The notes beneath the pieces were generated by a model. The model was given only the letters and a program-made list of their open reading frames with translations. It had not been told where the DNA came from and searched no databases. Of a stretch of DNA of 40,556 nt, positions 10,251 to 21,200 are shown in pieces. This DNA comes from Xanthoparmelia taractica. Its lineage: Eukaryota > Ascomycota > Lecanoromycetes > Lecanorales > Parmeliaceae. Within the stretch, counting starts at the first letter, position 1, and every line of letters starts with the position of its first letter. Location: contig JANQBS010000316.1 in assembly GCA_033085395.1 (NCBI GenBank), positions 1 through 40,556 of the forward strand. The letters are read 5' to 3'. Both the position numbers and the translations under genes were made by a program.

Positions 10251-10585
10251 GATCTTAAGAAATCATATAGAAGAATACGAAAAGTACGCTGAAATTAAAT
10301 TGATTATAGCTATTTTACGCTTATTAATATTCTTTTTAAACTTTAATTCACTAGATTTTCTCGCTACTTTTAATTTTTCTTTTTTTTTATACTATTTCTT
10401 TTTAGTTTCTCGTATTATTATATAAGTCGACTTAATTTAATTAACGTATAAGCGTAGCTAAGACTTATCTAACGAGAAGTCGTTCTCACTTATTATAAAT
10501 AAGAAAATATTAAGTATACTCTATTTTATTCAAATTCTTCTCGATTGAGATTCGCTTATCTACTTTAATTTATATTATAATAGCT

Positions 10586-11674
10586 ATGAGTGCTTATGAA
10601 CTCGAATATTATAAGGCGCGCTTCTTACTTAATTAGAGAACGATATTCTTAAGTTAAAGCTAACGCTTATAACTTAACGAGATATTATATATATTCGATA
10701 ACGCACTTCTACTCGAATAGATAGTATATTATAATTTTAAGATATAAATAATATTCGACGTATCGTAGTGTTATAATAGTATATTAAAATAGATGGAAAA
10801 GATACTTCGTTTTTAAGCTTCTCTTTAGCTTCGCGCTATAATAGAGAGTTATTAATAGATAAAATATTAATGTTAAGATAATAGAATAAGTCTAAATATT
10901 CTAGCTTAAAAGAAGACTAATGTTTATAAAAGTAATATATTATTTTTTAAAATCGCTATATAGAGATAGAAAGCTTTAGATAATCGTTAATAAATATATA
11001 GAACTATATACGAATAATAAAGCAAGTCTACCTTTTAGCTTAATGTAATAGTCTCGATATACTCGCTATTTATTATTATGTAAAGAATATTCTTCTCTTC
11101 TATTTATAGATTGTCTAATTAAAGTCTAGGTAATCGAACGAAGATATATTTATCTTTTATATGTGTGAATAAGCGTAGAGATCTTCAATACTTAGCCTTC
11201 GAAGTTAATTCCGACTTCTTTAACTCCGTTTTAAGTCCCTTTATTTCTATTTCGAGTATTTTATTTCTAACTTCTCTTTACTTCTCGACGTGAATGTAAA
11301 CGACGAATATATTGAACTAGAGACTTTAGATAATGATCGATATATTCTATAGTGCTATAATAGTAATGTAGATTAGTAGATTCTTCTTATATAGATAAAT
11401 ATATAATATTTCTTTGACGACGATAGATTTATAGAGTAAGAGAAGCCTTAGACTAAGTCCTAAGATGCTATCTTCGCTATCGGCAACGAACTCGTCAATT
11501 GATATTGAGTATCTTCGTTCATATCGTAGATTCTTCTTAAGCGCTTGTTTTCTACGCTTATAACTCTACGAAGTTTAGTTCGCGAAGATATATGCGATGT
11601 ATTTCTTATGTGATAGATGATAACTCGTTTTATATTCGTTTCAACGAAAGCTATTACTATTCTTCGCATTGTAA
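10586..11674 (+). pseudogene. Unrecognised RIP-damaged gene of 363 codons, plus strand
   Basis: From ATG 10586 to TAA 11672-11674 the frame holds for exactly 363 codons. Every interruption is a TAA, TAG or TGA that RIP could have made from Gln, Trp or Arg codons. It begins 'MSAYELEYYKARFLL' and contains 'LNEILYIFDNALLLE', 'RDLQYLAFEVNSDFF', and a less mutated C-terminal part 'SPKMLSSLSATNSSIDIEYL'. RIP density falls along the gene, being heavy before 11100 and light after 11160. I do not recognise the product. A 69-codon minus-strand frame inside its 3' end (11460-11669) is treated as a shadow. Confidence 0.55.
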
Positions 11675-12204
11675 CTTTGAAGTACGCTTCAACTTCAATT
11701 TTAGCGTATCTTCTAATTCCTATTTTTAAGCACTCCCAGCGCTACATTTAATCTCACTCAAAAGAGAATTTTACGTCACTCTTTATTGAAAATTAATAAT
11801 AACTTATTGTTATTCTATGAAGATTTGCTACTACTTATAATATATATCAAGCACAATAGAACTGAGATGCTAAATTTCAACACTCTTCGTTACACGAAGG
11901 AATATACGAATTATTATAAATCTTCTAGGCATATTCTACGAACCTTTATTCTTTAGTTCTATATCTAAACCTGAAAACAACTATATTCTATTTTTAATAT
12001 TATTCATTAATTCTAACTCTTCGTATAATCTTCTTAATATAATTATCTGAGCGGTATTTGCTTTTCTCTATACGCTAAAGACTATAGATTAGTTTAGGAA
12101 GCAAGAATAAAATAGATGTTATTCATCGATATCAAATGCATAGCTCTAATCTTTACTCTAAAAATTAAGAGAAGAATAATTTTAATAATATAGAAGCTAT
12201 ATAG
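11675..12204. other. Moderately RIP-altered intergenic stretch
   Basis: This region retains more CA and TG than its surroundings (for example 11720-11900). I find no coding frame, repeat or RNA gene that I can support. Confidence 0.4.
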
Positions 12205-12212
12205 AGTCTTAA

Positions 12213-12305
12213 GACGTATAATATCTTAAAACGCGTGTTTATAGACGTATAATATCTTAAGACGAGTGTTTATAGACGTATAATATCTTAAGACTAGCGT
12301 CTATA
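12213..12305 (+). repeat. 31-bp minisatellite, three units
   Basis: Units start at 12213, 12244 and 12275, each beginning 'GACGTATAATATCTTAA' and ending about 'GTTTATA'. Degenerate partial units continue to about 12385. The region is non-coding as far as I can see. Confidence 0.85.
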
Positions 12306-12600
12306 AACGTCGAGTGTGTTATAACGAATAATATCTTGAGACTAGTATCTGAGAACGACGAATATATTATAACGGAAAATGTTTTTAGACGGATATCTTG
12401 AGATATTTCAAGTCTGGAAATAATTATCTTAAAACGTTATTAATTAGAAGATAATTGTCTAAAGACACTACTTATCTCGAGACGCTCGTTATTCTAAGAC
12501 GCTAGTCTTAAGATACTAACAGTCTTAAGACACTATTAAAGTTATTTAATTTTTTGCGTCGTTGTTCTCGAGAAGTGTTAGTCTCGAGACAAGTCACGAT
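12306..12600. repeat. Cluster of short palindromes around TCTTAAGA / TCTCGAGA
   Basis: The motif GTCTTAAGAC and its RIP or sequence variants (TCTCGAGAC, TCTTGAGAC, TCTAAGAC) recur at short, irregular spacing through about 12305-12600. They continue the palindromic core already present in the 31-bp minisatellite. No gene is visible. Confidence 0.6.
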
Positions 12601-13437
12601 ACTCCTCGACTTCGAGACTTTCTTATATACACTCGAGTACTCTAGACCAATCATAGCGTTGATAACTTGATTCTATTTCTAAAGACTTAGAAGATACTTC
12701 GAAATTTCAAGTTATAAATTTTACTATCTAACATTATATTCGTGAGTAATTTATTAATCTATTAACTTTATACTTATTTCTCTTTAGACTAATACTTCAA
12801 TTTCAATAGTTCTACTTCGATATCTAAATTGTCTCGTATAATATCTCGTAGATCGTCTCGCTATTAAGTAGTCTCAAATATTACTCGGCGATTACTCGTG
12901 AAAGATAAGATACTTAAAGACTTTACTTATTACTAGCATCTTTTTATTTTCTCTCTATATTCATCGCGTCGTCTCTAATCTATACTTAGTCTCGTCTTAC
13001 GCGACTTTAATATCTCGATTAACGCTCTATATATTTTTTATTTATTTCAACTCGAAAAGTCTTAATTATATTCGTCGAATTCTAAAAAATAATATCACGG
13101 CGATTAAAAGAGATTTTCTTCTCTTTTAGATAGATTAAGAAGATCGAAATAAAGAAAATCTATATTATAGATTAGCGACGTTAATAAAAGTACTTATTAT
13201 TATAATATCTTATTTAGATTGTCGTTCTTTAAGGTATTATTTAGTAATAACTATATAACAAGAGCGATTTCTACACTCGTGAGCGTTTCATTAAGGTGTG
13301 TTTATCGTATAACTATGCTTATCGATACGTTGTACCTATCAGATCACATAGATTCGACACGTGCGAACTTTTCGAGTCTAATAGTCATGAATTAGTTGTT
13401 AAAAATAGAGTAGAAGCGCGGTTATTTCAAATCCGGT
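12601..13437. other. AT-rich stretch with no recognised gene
   Basis: This is RIP-altered sequence up to the target duplication of the first short LTR. The last 200 bases (about 13260-13430) are less mutated. I see no supported coding frame. Confidence 0.4.
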
Positions 13438-13442
13438 GACGA
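13438..13442 (+). repeat. Target site duplication GACGA (left copy; right copy 13603-13607)
   Basis: Identical five bases flank the 160-bp TG...CA unit on both sides. Confidence 0.85.
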
Positions 13443-13602
13443 TGTTAGGCTGTACGAAGCCATATGGGTACCAGTGTGGGGTCCCGGGTACGCCGTATGG
13501 GCTTCATATGGGCAATTAGAGTGCGCCTTCGTATGAAGCGCGGCACCCGAACCCATGAGTCATATTTTTAACCCTATGGTACAATTGGAAAGCGCCCTCA
13601 CA
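13443..13602 (+). mobile_element. Solo LTR or short LTR element, 160 bp, TG...CA
   Basis: The unit starts TGTTAGG, ends CCCTCACA and is flanked by the perfect 5-bp duplication GACGA (13438-13442 and 13603-13607), the hallmark of retroviral-type integrase. Its last 65 or so bases match the element at 31579-31687. It is strikingly GC-richer than the surroundings and shows almost no RIP, probably because it is too short to be a RIP substrate or inserted late. It contains imperfect inverted repeats around 'GAAGCCATATGGG'. No internal coding region accompanies it. Confidence 0.85.
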
Positions 13603-13607
13603 GACGA

Positions 13608-15000
13608 TTAGAAAAATACTCTCGTATTCGCTTATCGGGGGACTAATTTTATAAGATTCACTAAACAATATTTAGCGAGAGCCGAATATCGCGTCTCTTT
13701 CACCGGCCTAAGCGTGATAAAGAAGCTCTCGAGTTAGTTTTCGACGAGATTCCACGAATAGATTTAATTGATTTTGCTTCTTATGTGATTAAGAGATTAT
13801 TACGAACGAATAATTTTATAGAAAGAACAAGAAGCTTACGGAAGAAATTTACAAGTTGATATATTATTCGGCTTCGATCTTTAACGATCGGGTAAGTATA
13901 ATCTTAATCTTAATTGAGTCTTCGATATAAATAATAAGAGCTCGGGCGCGATTATAACGAAAGTATTTATTTCGTTATAAAACGCTAATATATGAAACGA
14001 TCGACGTAGAGACGAATAGTCCCGCGAAGATATAGATATATATACGAGAAAATAGCGAGTTCGATAATAGATAACGTCAAATCGAGTAAATAAAAAGCAC
14101 GGCCAGTGTTTGGTGCGTACGAAGAAAGATTTCGTAAAAGAATTTGCGTAAGAGAAAATGAGAGAGGAGCACGAGTAGATATAAGAACGATTCTACCTAT
14201 ATACGATTAGTATTTAATAGCGTGAGTAGCGATAAAGATATACGATCGTTTCGTAGAGATGCGTCGATACTCTTAGAAAAAATAAGATTCGCTGAATCGC
14301 GATAATTAGAGCGTGAAATAGTAATAGTACGAATAATATTATATCGGCTGAACGATAAACACGGCGATACGTGTTTAAATAAAAGTTAAGTATATCGATT
14401 AGAAAGCTAAGATAAGGATCGACGAAGAGAGAGATTATATTAGTTAACAATAGATTCTCGACTCGAAGATTAGCTTTTAATAATGTAAAAGCTCTGAAGT
14501 CGAGATAAAAGACGTTAAGAGTGATATAGATTAGCTAAATAAGAATAGCGTCTCGAGTTTATAAATCTAGAAATCGATAATAATAAAGAAAGTATAAATA
14601 AGTGAGATACTTGGACGTAAAAAGAGCAATCGTTTCTCGAATCGTTCGCGAGAGAAAGTTGATAAGAATAAAGACTAGAAAGAAGCCGCCTGCGGTCGTA
14701 GCGTAAATTTAAGAAATATTTATAAAATATATAAAATAAGAAGATAAATAATGTTCTTTAAGAGAAAAATAAAAGAAAGAAGATAAACGAGAATAGAGAG
14801 AGAGAGAATAGGGCGAAAGAAGAGAAGTAAAAGAGAAGCTAAAGAAAAGTGAAAGAATATAGAGTTATAAAATTACGTAAAAATTAAGAGGACTAATAGT
14901 CTTCTTAGAGAAAGATTAGAAATAAATATCTATATCGGTAAAAAGTAAAGTTGAATTTTCAATTTAGAATTTACGGCCCGCTTCGTTAGCGAGTTTTATA
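13608..15000. other. Purine-rich stretch with no recognised gene
   Basis: The plus strand becomes increasingly A/G-rich, especially 14690-14930 (runs of AGAGAGAGA and AAGAAGA). This suggests that mainly G-to-A changes accumulated on one strand, or an original purine tract. A 78-codon minus-strand frame at 14214-14450 has no recognisable content and I do not call it a gene. Confidence 0.4.
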
Positions 15001-15007
15001 CGCGATT

Positions 15008-15167
15008 AGCATAAATAGTAACTCTATTCTTATCGCTAGTAATCGATAGCATTAATAGTAATTCTACTTTCATCGTTAATAGTCGATAGTGTAAATAGTA
15101 ACTTATTCTTAATTATTAATAGTTATTAATATATATAGCAACTAGTTTTTAATTATCGATCTCGATT
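15008..15167 (+). repeat. 40-bp minisatellite, four units
   Basis: Units start at 15008, 15048, 15088 and 15128, each beginning AG(C/T)(A/G)T-AATAG and containing 'GTAACT' followed by 'TCGAT'-like ends. The first two are best conserved and the last two are RIP-altered. Confidence 0.75.
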
Positions 15168-15399
15168 AATAATATTAATAAGTCTTTTTTATGCATTAAT
15201 AGATATTAGCACGATAAATATTTTATAATCTCTTAATATTTATTTATTAATTACTATTATTTATATATTAAAGTATTCTATAGATTAGCTTATTGCTATT
15301 ACTATCTAATATTATAACTCAAGTCTTTATAATCTTTTAATCTTCTATATACTCTCTTTATTACTCTTATATCGATTATTAGAAAATCTAGATCGTAGA

Positions 15400-18300
15400 T
15401 ACTATTATATTAATTCTAATTAATATAATTATTAATATAGAAGATCTCTCTATTCTTAATCGTAGCGAGAATAAAATAGACGCTTTTTTTAATATATAAA
15501 AGTTTATAAAATTAACGATTTTCTATCGTGCGTGAATTAACTACATTAAAATATTATATTCGTTTTATCTCTATTATATTATAATATTCTTATATCTATC
15601 CGCTATATTGATATTTAAAAACGTCTATTAAAGCATCTTAGATTCGTTACGATCGCTCTTTTTAATCTTTATTATCTAGATCTAAAATCTCTATTATAAT
15701 TTATATTTATTCTATTAACTTATTACTTTAAAATATCGATATCGTCGCTTGCTCTATCTCGAATTCTTATATTTATATATAATCACGTCGCTATATCTCG
15801 TCAATAAACTTCGATATTAATACGTATTTAATAAGATACTTTTTTAGACGATCGAGATTAGATAAGTTATTATTTATAATCTTTTAATTAGTAATTAATC
15901 TAAAAATACTTATAGAGTAATTATTTATTTAAATGTAGTTAATCTCTCGACGATCTATATTAACGTTAAACTAAAGTTTATCGTAATCTATATTCTTTAT
16001 ACGATCTTTTTTAATAAACGAGATAAAGGCTTTTATAAAGTTATTGTCAAGACAAGGCGGCTACCACTGGGCCATAAGGCCAAAAGCTTCGGGGGTATCG
16101 CGCTTCATAGTGCGCGATGCCCCTATTAGGCCCTATAACCCTCACAGTTATTAAATTATAGTCGATCTACGATAGTCTTTACTTCTCGCTATATTTTATA
16201 ATTATATTTATATTATATCTTTAAAGGCTCGTCGTCGACTAAATTAAACTTTCACTCTAAGTTATTTAGATTTAGACGATATTTAATAATAATAGATTTA
16301 TCGTTTAAATTACTTATAACTCTTAAAATTATCTTACTTTCTCGATATAGAATTATATTCATTATCGCTATTATATTAATATTTCGCATATTTATAATTT
16401 ATTATCTATTTTAGAAAATTTTCTCGCTTATTCGTTAAGAAATAAACTCGCTTTAATATCTTTATATATACGCGCTTCGAGATTTATATATTATATTTAT
16501 CTTATATATTATAAACTCGAATTGTAATAATATAATAACTTATAACGTGTTATTTAACGAAGTTAAGGTGTTTTTCGTTCGTATTATTATTTATTAATCG
16601 ATACTCGCGTAAGACTTTCTTTAATAGATTTATTCTAAATTTCGCCATAGATAAATATCTTAAACTTTCTTTATTATAAGAGCGATATCTTATTAATATT
16701 ATAAAGTTAACTATCGCTCGATCTATTTATAGTAAATCGAGAAAATTCTTAATAAGCAACGACGTAAAAATTAATATTAGTTATCGTAATATCGTCTTTC
16801 TCTTCTCTCTTATTTATTAACTTACGCGATTAAAATATAAAAATCTTCTAAGATTAATAAAATAAGAAACTTATCGAAATCGATTATCTAATATATTTTA
16901 TACTTTAACTTCTATTCTTTTAACTCTAATCGCTTTCTAAAATTATATTATTATATACTTTATTATATTATGCATAAAGAAGTTATATAATATATTAAAT
17001 ATCTAAGCGATATGAACGTTAAATAGATAATATTTTTAATTAAAGTTCGAGATATTATACGCATTTATTTCTATCGAAATATACGACTTATATTATTATC
17101 TAAAAAGTCGTAATTTCATTAAATCGTAAATACGAGTTTTATAATTTATATATAGATTCTTACGCTCGTCGAGAGCGATCTTATAAATAAAATAATAACG
17201 ATTACTCTTAACGAAGATAATAAATATTTATTTCTTATAATTATTCGTTATAATAATTAAAATAGAATAATATCTTCGAATAACGTTATTCGCGTATATT
17301 AGATTAATCTCTATTTTAGAGTACTTCTTTAGCGTTAGTAATATTAGTATTAACGTAAAATACGTAAAGCGACGTTAATAGCGACTTATATCTTAATATA
17401 TAACTTATTACGTAGTAATAGACCTCTACTCTAGCACGCTTATAAATAATAAATATAAGTCTTAATAATATTAATTCTAGACGTCGAGAAGCGCGTCGCG
17501 TCTTACGATTAAGATTATCTATAGTAATATAAACTAATTACGTCTATTAATTCCCGTGTGTCTAAGATAAATATATTTTATTTATTATTAATATAGTTAA
17601 AATAATAATAGCGTTAAAGAAGAGTTAATCTTATATCTTTTATTATTAATTTATAATGTATATCTCGCTAAAGATTAACTCTTTATTCGTATTTCGTTAT
17701 TAAATTAAAGTATATATTATATTAGAGACGAAAGAAATATAGTTAATTATAAAGTCTATTAAGTTTATTATATTACGATAAAGAATACTATATTTAATAG
17801 CTAATAGCTCTTTTTCGAATAAAGATAATTCGATCTCGAAGCGTTTTTACTACTCGATTAAAATAATCTTTTTAATTATATATATCTTCTTCTTTAATAC
17901 AGTTATATTATCGAAACTAGCGATATTATAAAACGATCTTAGACGTATATCTTTAAAAAACTTATTTCTAATGTTATTTAATAACTTATATTTATATATT
18001 TAATTAACTAAATCGTAATTAATCTTAAGTTTAAATGGTCGTTACGCTACGTTAGAGTCTTCTAACGATAAAACTATAATTTTATTTATCTTCTTTTTTA
18101 TAGATCTATCTATATCACGAGCTTTAAAATATATTTTCACGCTAATTATAATAAGTGAGAAAAAGCTATAAGATCTCTACGATAAAATAATGCTAATCGC
18201 GCTATCGAGTGTGTTAACTAATATATAAATCGAATTAATATCGCGCTTATAGATCGAGAGATTATTAACTTTATCTATATTTAGAATAGATATTAAATTA

Positions 18301-18500
18301 ATTAATATTTTAGTTATAATTAATATTATTCTCTATATATTAGAAATATCTTTATTATTATTCTCGAGATTTATATTAGTATTAAATATATCTCGAAATA
18401 TATTATTATTAAAAGCGCTAACGATATTAGCGTTAGCTAAAATTATATTTACTTATTATTTAAGATCGATAAGCTCTTAGCGAGATCGCTACTTAATAAG
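15400..18500 (-). pseudogene. Probable Plavaka-type (KDZ) DNA transposase relic, minus strand
   Basis: The minus strand carries a long RIP-damaged frame. Its most diagnostic stretch, about 17590 down to 17430, reads 'LIINKIYLS*THGN' then 'LVYITIDNLNRKTRRAS' then 'ELILLRL'. This corresponds to the conserved block of fungal Plavaka transposases (SDKT.LS..GN..A.PVY.TIGN....RR.PS...LLGYLP). Upstream (18300-18000) another open stretch reads 'NLISILNIDKVNNLS', and downstream the frame continues ('LTSLYVFYVNTNITNAKEVL' near 17350) through many stops towards 15400. Terminal inverted repeats were not identified. A 102-bp solo LTR interrupts it at 16045. The family call rests on one block and remains tentative. 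Confidence 0.45.
16045..16146 (+). mobile_element. Solo LTR or short LTR element, 102 bp, TG...CA
   Basis: It starts TGTCAAG, ends ACCCTCACA and is flanked by the 5-bp duplication GTTAT (16040-16044 and 16147-16151). It shares termini with the 13443 and 31579 units, but its interior differs and contains a strong hairpin, 'GGGTATCGCGC' with 'GCGCGATGCCC'. It is almost free of RIP although the transposase relic it interrupts is heavily mutated. Confidence 0.8.
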
Positions 18501-19379
18501 ATCGAGAGTCTTTTCTCGTCTATTATTTAATATCTATTTATAATTAGTAATCTACGTAGATATAGAGAAGTTACTATAATCGTATATTTCTATTTGCTTG
18601 ATATTACGCTTTTTGTATTTAGCTAGATAGCGCCCGAGTCTATTATTATTAATATATTACTTTTTATAAAAGAGATATTAACGATTCATTATTATTAAAG
18701 AGCATTTTAGCCGCGTTTCTATATTATTATAGTAATCGACGCTAACGCCTAAAGTAGTTTAGACTCGCTAAGATAATTTTTATTAAATAAACTTATTAGC
18801 TATAGCGTAGACGATAACTAGTTATAAAGAAATTCTTAAATCGTTCTAATAGATTTGAAACTAGTCGAGATAAGCTTCAATCTACTTATATATTCTATTA
18901 ATTTACTTTATTTTTATATAAATCTAAAAATTTCGCTAATTATATATAAGAATCTTAAGAGCGTATTTTAGCTAATATATTCTCTTATATTAATCGCCGA
19001 TATCTTAATATAGAGCTATTTATCGTATTTATTCGCTTTTCTCACTTCGAAGAAATTCTTATTTTTTATTTCTCTTAATTCGCGAAGTATTATATTCTTT
19101 AACTCGTCGAAGCTCTTATTAAGTTATTATTAAGCGTAGTTCGCGTATTATTAAGAATCGTCTTATTAATTTAAGTCTTCGTCGCTCTTCTCGTCTATAT
19201 ATTTTAAATATTACGCTCTAAAGTTAGATTCTTCGCGTTTCGAGATATATTAAATCTCTAAGACTTAATATTTTATTCTTAAATAACTCGAATTTATTTT
19301 ATAATTAAAAAAAGAAAAAGAATAGAATTATACGTAAAAAAGAAAAGACTTATTAATCTAAGTATATATATTAGATCTC
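18501..19379. other. RIP-altered stretch, no supported gene
   Basis: This may contain the N-terminal part of the minus-strand transposase relic and, near 19260-19380, its outer non-coding end. No frame, inverted repeat or duplication could be fixed. Confidence 0.35.
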
Positions 19380-20110
19380 GTCGACTATTAATAACTATAA
19401 GCTTCTTTATTCACGTTAAGAAATAATAAGAATTACAAGAAAGTTAAATAGACTTAATTTATAAATATTATTTATATAGTTTAAATAGTTAAACGAGAAT
19501 AATATTAAGAGAGAGATCGTAATACTCGACTTGGAAAAATTTACGAAGATATTATATTTATATTATAAATTATAGATACTAAGAGATAGTAATCTATATA
19601 AATTATCTAATAGTTAGCGTTAATATTAAAGAAATAATATTTAATAATTTAATACAATAGCGCGTAGAAGTAAAATTAATAAAGACTCGACGTTTATAAG
19701 ATAGTTTTAATAATAAGAGACGCGAATAGCGAGAGACGTGAAGTCGATTATAAAAATTATAATTATAAGTAGCTTAAGAGAAAAGTGATCTTTGACTCTA
19801 GAAAGACGTAGCAAACTTAATTAAAGTAATTAATTATAGTAGTCGTGTAAATATTTAGAATAAGATACGTAGAAGCTATAATATTAACTTAGAAGAATTA
19901 TAAAGTCGATTATAAAAGTATCGAATATATATTAAAGATAAGATATACTTAAGTCGTGTCGATAACTAACGCGGCGCCCTATATCGCCGAGCGAATTCGA
20001 AACCTAGATATATATTAATAGTAATAAAGGTAATAGTAATATTTTTACGAATACTTATCGAAAGAGATAATAATAATTAAAAGTCTAATTATAATTGAGG
20101 TGTTAAGAAT
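19380..20110 (+). pseudogene. Unrecognised RIP-damaged coding remnant, plus strand
   Basis: A plus-strand frame with only RIP-type interruptions reads 'REIVILDLEKFTKILYLYY' near 19510-19570 and 'ETRIARDVKSIIKIIIIS' near 19720-19770. It ends with a less mutated piece, 'LTRRPISPSEFET', near 19970-20005 before a TAA at about 20106. The middle is rich in Gln (as stops), Arg and Leu, so a coiled coil is plausible. I do not recognise the family; the start is unknown. Confidence 0.35.
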
Positions 20111-20139
20111 CTATTTTTTATTTTTTATTTTTTATTTTT
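20111..20139 (+). repeat. TTTTTA hexanucleotide run
   Basis: About four tandem copies of TTTTTA lie between the plus-strand remnant and the converging minus-strand remnant. Confidence 0.7.
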
Positions 20140-20149
20140 CTCGTAATCG

Positions 20150-20579
20150 AGAGCGAAGCTCTCTTCTTTCTCTTCGTTATCGAGTCTTTATAAATTATCT
20201 TTAATCTTATCTCGATAATATTCTTTTATTCTCACGTCTTCTTAATAATAGCATTAAAGCTCTTAATAATAAATAAATTTTTTATTATTAATATCTCGCT
20301 TTAGCGAATTAGACTTAATATCGCTAATCTTTATATCGCGTCTCGTCTTCGTTCTCTTAATCTTTATATCTATTTTAAATACTCTTTCTTTTTTATCGTC
20401 TTTATCTAGCGTTATTATCTTATTTAAAAAGCTAATTATATTTAAAGTCTTCTATATAATAGTTTTTAATTTTTCTTCTAAAATATATTAAATATTAGCG
20501 ACGACTCATATAATAAATATATTATATATATAGAATTATAAACTTTATAGCCCTCTTAATTAAATAGTATATATAATTC
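20150..20579 (-). pseudogene. 3' part of an unrecognised minus-strand gene split by the Gypsy element
   Basis: On the minus strand, sequence after the Gypsy insertion continues the frame present at 28218-28577 and above. Rejoined at GAATT, the codons run '...YYYD' then 'ELYILFN' then 'GYKVYNSIYIIYLLYESS' with TAA/TAG only at probable Gln codons. An overlapping frame with Lys/Asp/Glu-rich content ('LDKDDKKERVFKIDI') is also open here, so the exact reading frame downstream of about 20450 is uncertain. Function unknown. Confidence 0.45.
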
Positions 20580-20841
20580 TATAAGGTAGCAAGGTCTCTT
20601 TTCAATGAAGCTACGTAGTAGCTAGACAATTAGCGAGATTAAGAAACGTAGATGTTAAGATAGTTATCTGGATTGCTAAGTAAACTAATAGCTAAGAAAG
20701 TAAAAAAGAAAAAGGGGATTCGCGAGTATTTAAGACTTTTATTAAGTATATTAGATATTCGTCTTTACTACGTAGCTTATAGTCTAGTATACAAATTAAG
20801 CGAGTTCTATTAATTTACTTAAAGAATTTTCTATTCTTATA
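20580..20841 (-). repeat. 3' LTR of the Gypsy element
   Basis: This 262-bp LTR matches 27951-28212 base for base in length. The outer ends TA...TA are probably RIP-altered TG...CA. It shares 'GAAAAAGGGGATTCGCGAG' (positions 20709-20727) and 'CGTAGCTTATAG' with the other LTR. Differences are mostly transitions. Confidence 0.92.
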
Positions 20842-20868
20842 ACTACTTTTCTTCTTAAAAGATTTAGT
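20842..20868 (-). other. Putative polypurine tract of the Gypsy element
   Basis: Read on the minus strand, the bases just before the 3' LTR are purine-rich ('AAGAAGAAAAGTAGT'). This is where plus-strand DNA synthesis is primed in LTR elements, and it confirms the minus orientation. Confidence 0.55.
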
Positions 20869-21095
20869 TTCTAAACTTTATTATAACTACGTATTACAAT
20901 TAAATACTTGCGAACTTATTAGATTTATACTTGCTAGCTATTACTAGCTATCACGTAATCTTAATTAATATATATTACGCTAGTAACTCTAGATATCTTA
21001 TATCTAGATTATCTCAATTATTTTAATATGCGTATGTGTTGAGATCGCAATAGCGCGGCTACGAATATCGTTATCTTGATTAATAGAATACGTAC

Positions 21096-21200
21096 TCGCT
21101 ATTATTCTATTGTGATATGCTATTATCGCTATTATCTCATTGTGATATGCTATTATCGCTATTATAATATGCTATTATCGCTATTATCTTATTATAATGC
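21096..21200 (+). repeat. 30-bp tandem repeat in the Gypsy 3' region
   Basis: Units starting 'ATTGTGATATGCTATTATCG' at 21109 and 21139 recur with a 30-bp period, followed by shorter partial copies of 'ATGCTATTATCGCTATTAT' to about 21200. The plus-strand frame 21076-21279 is a by-product of this repeat. Confidence 0.8.

Noticed and set aside
11460..11669. 69-codon minus-strand frame as a gene
   Set aside because: It overlaps the better supported plus-strand frame 10586-11674, in which the same bases read as a continuous C-terminal region.
14214..14450. 78-codon minus-strand frame as a membrane protein gene
   Set aside because: The hydrophobic look comes from AT-rich codons; there is no supporting context, start signal or family resemblance.
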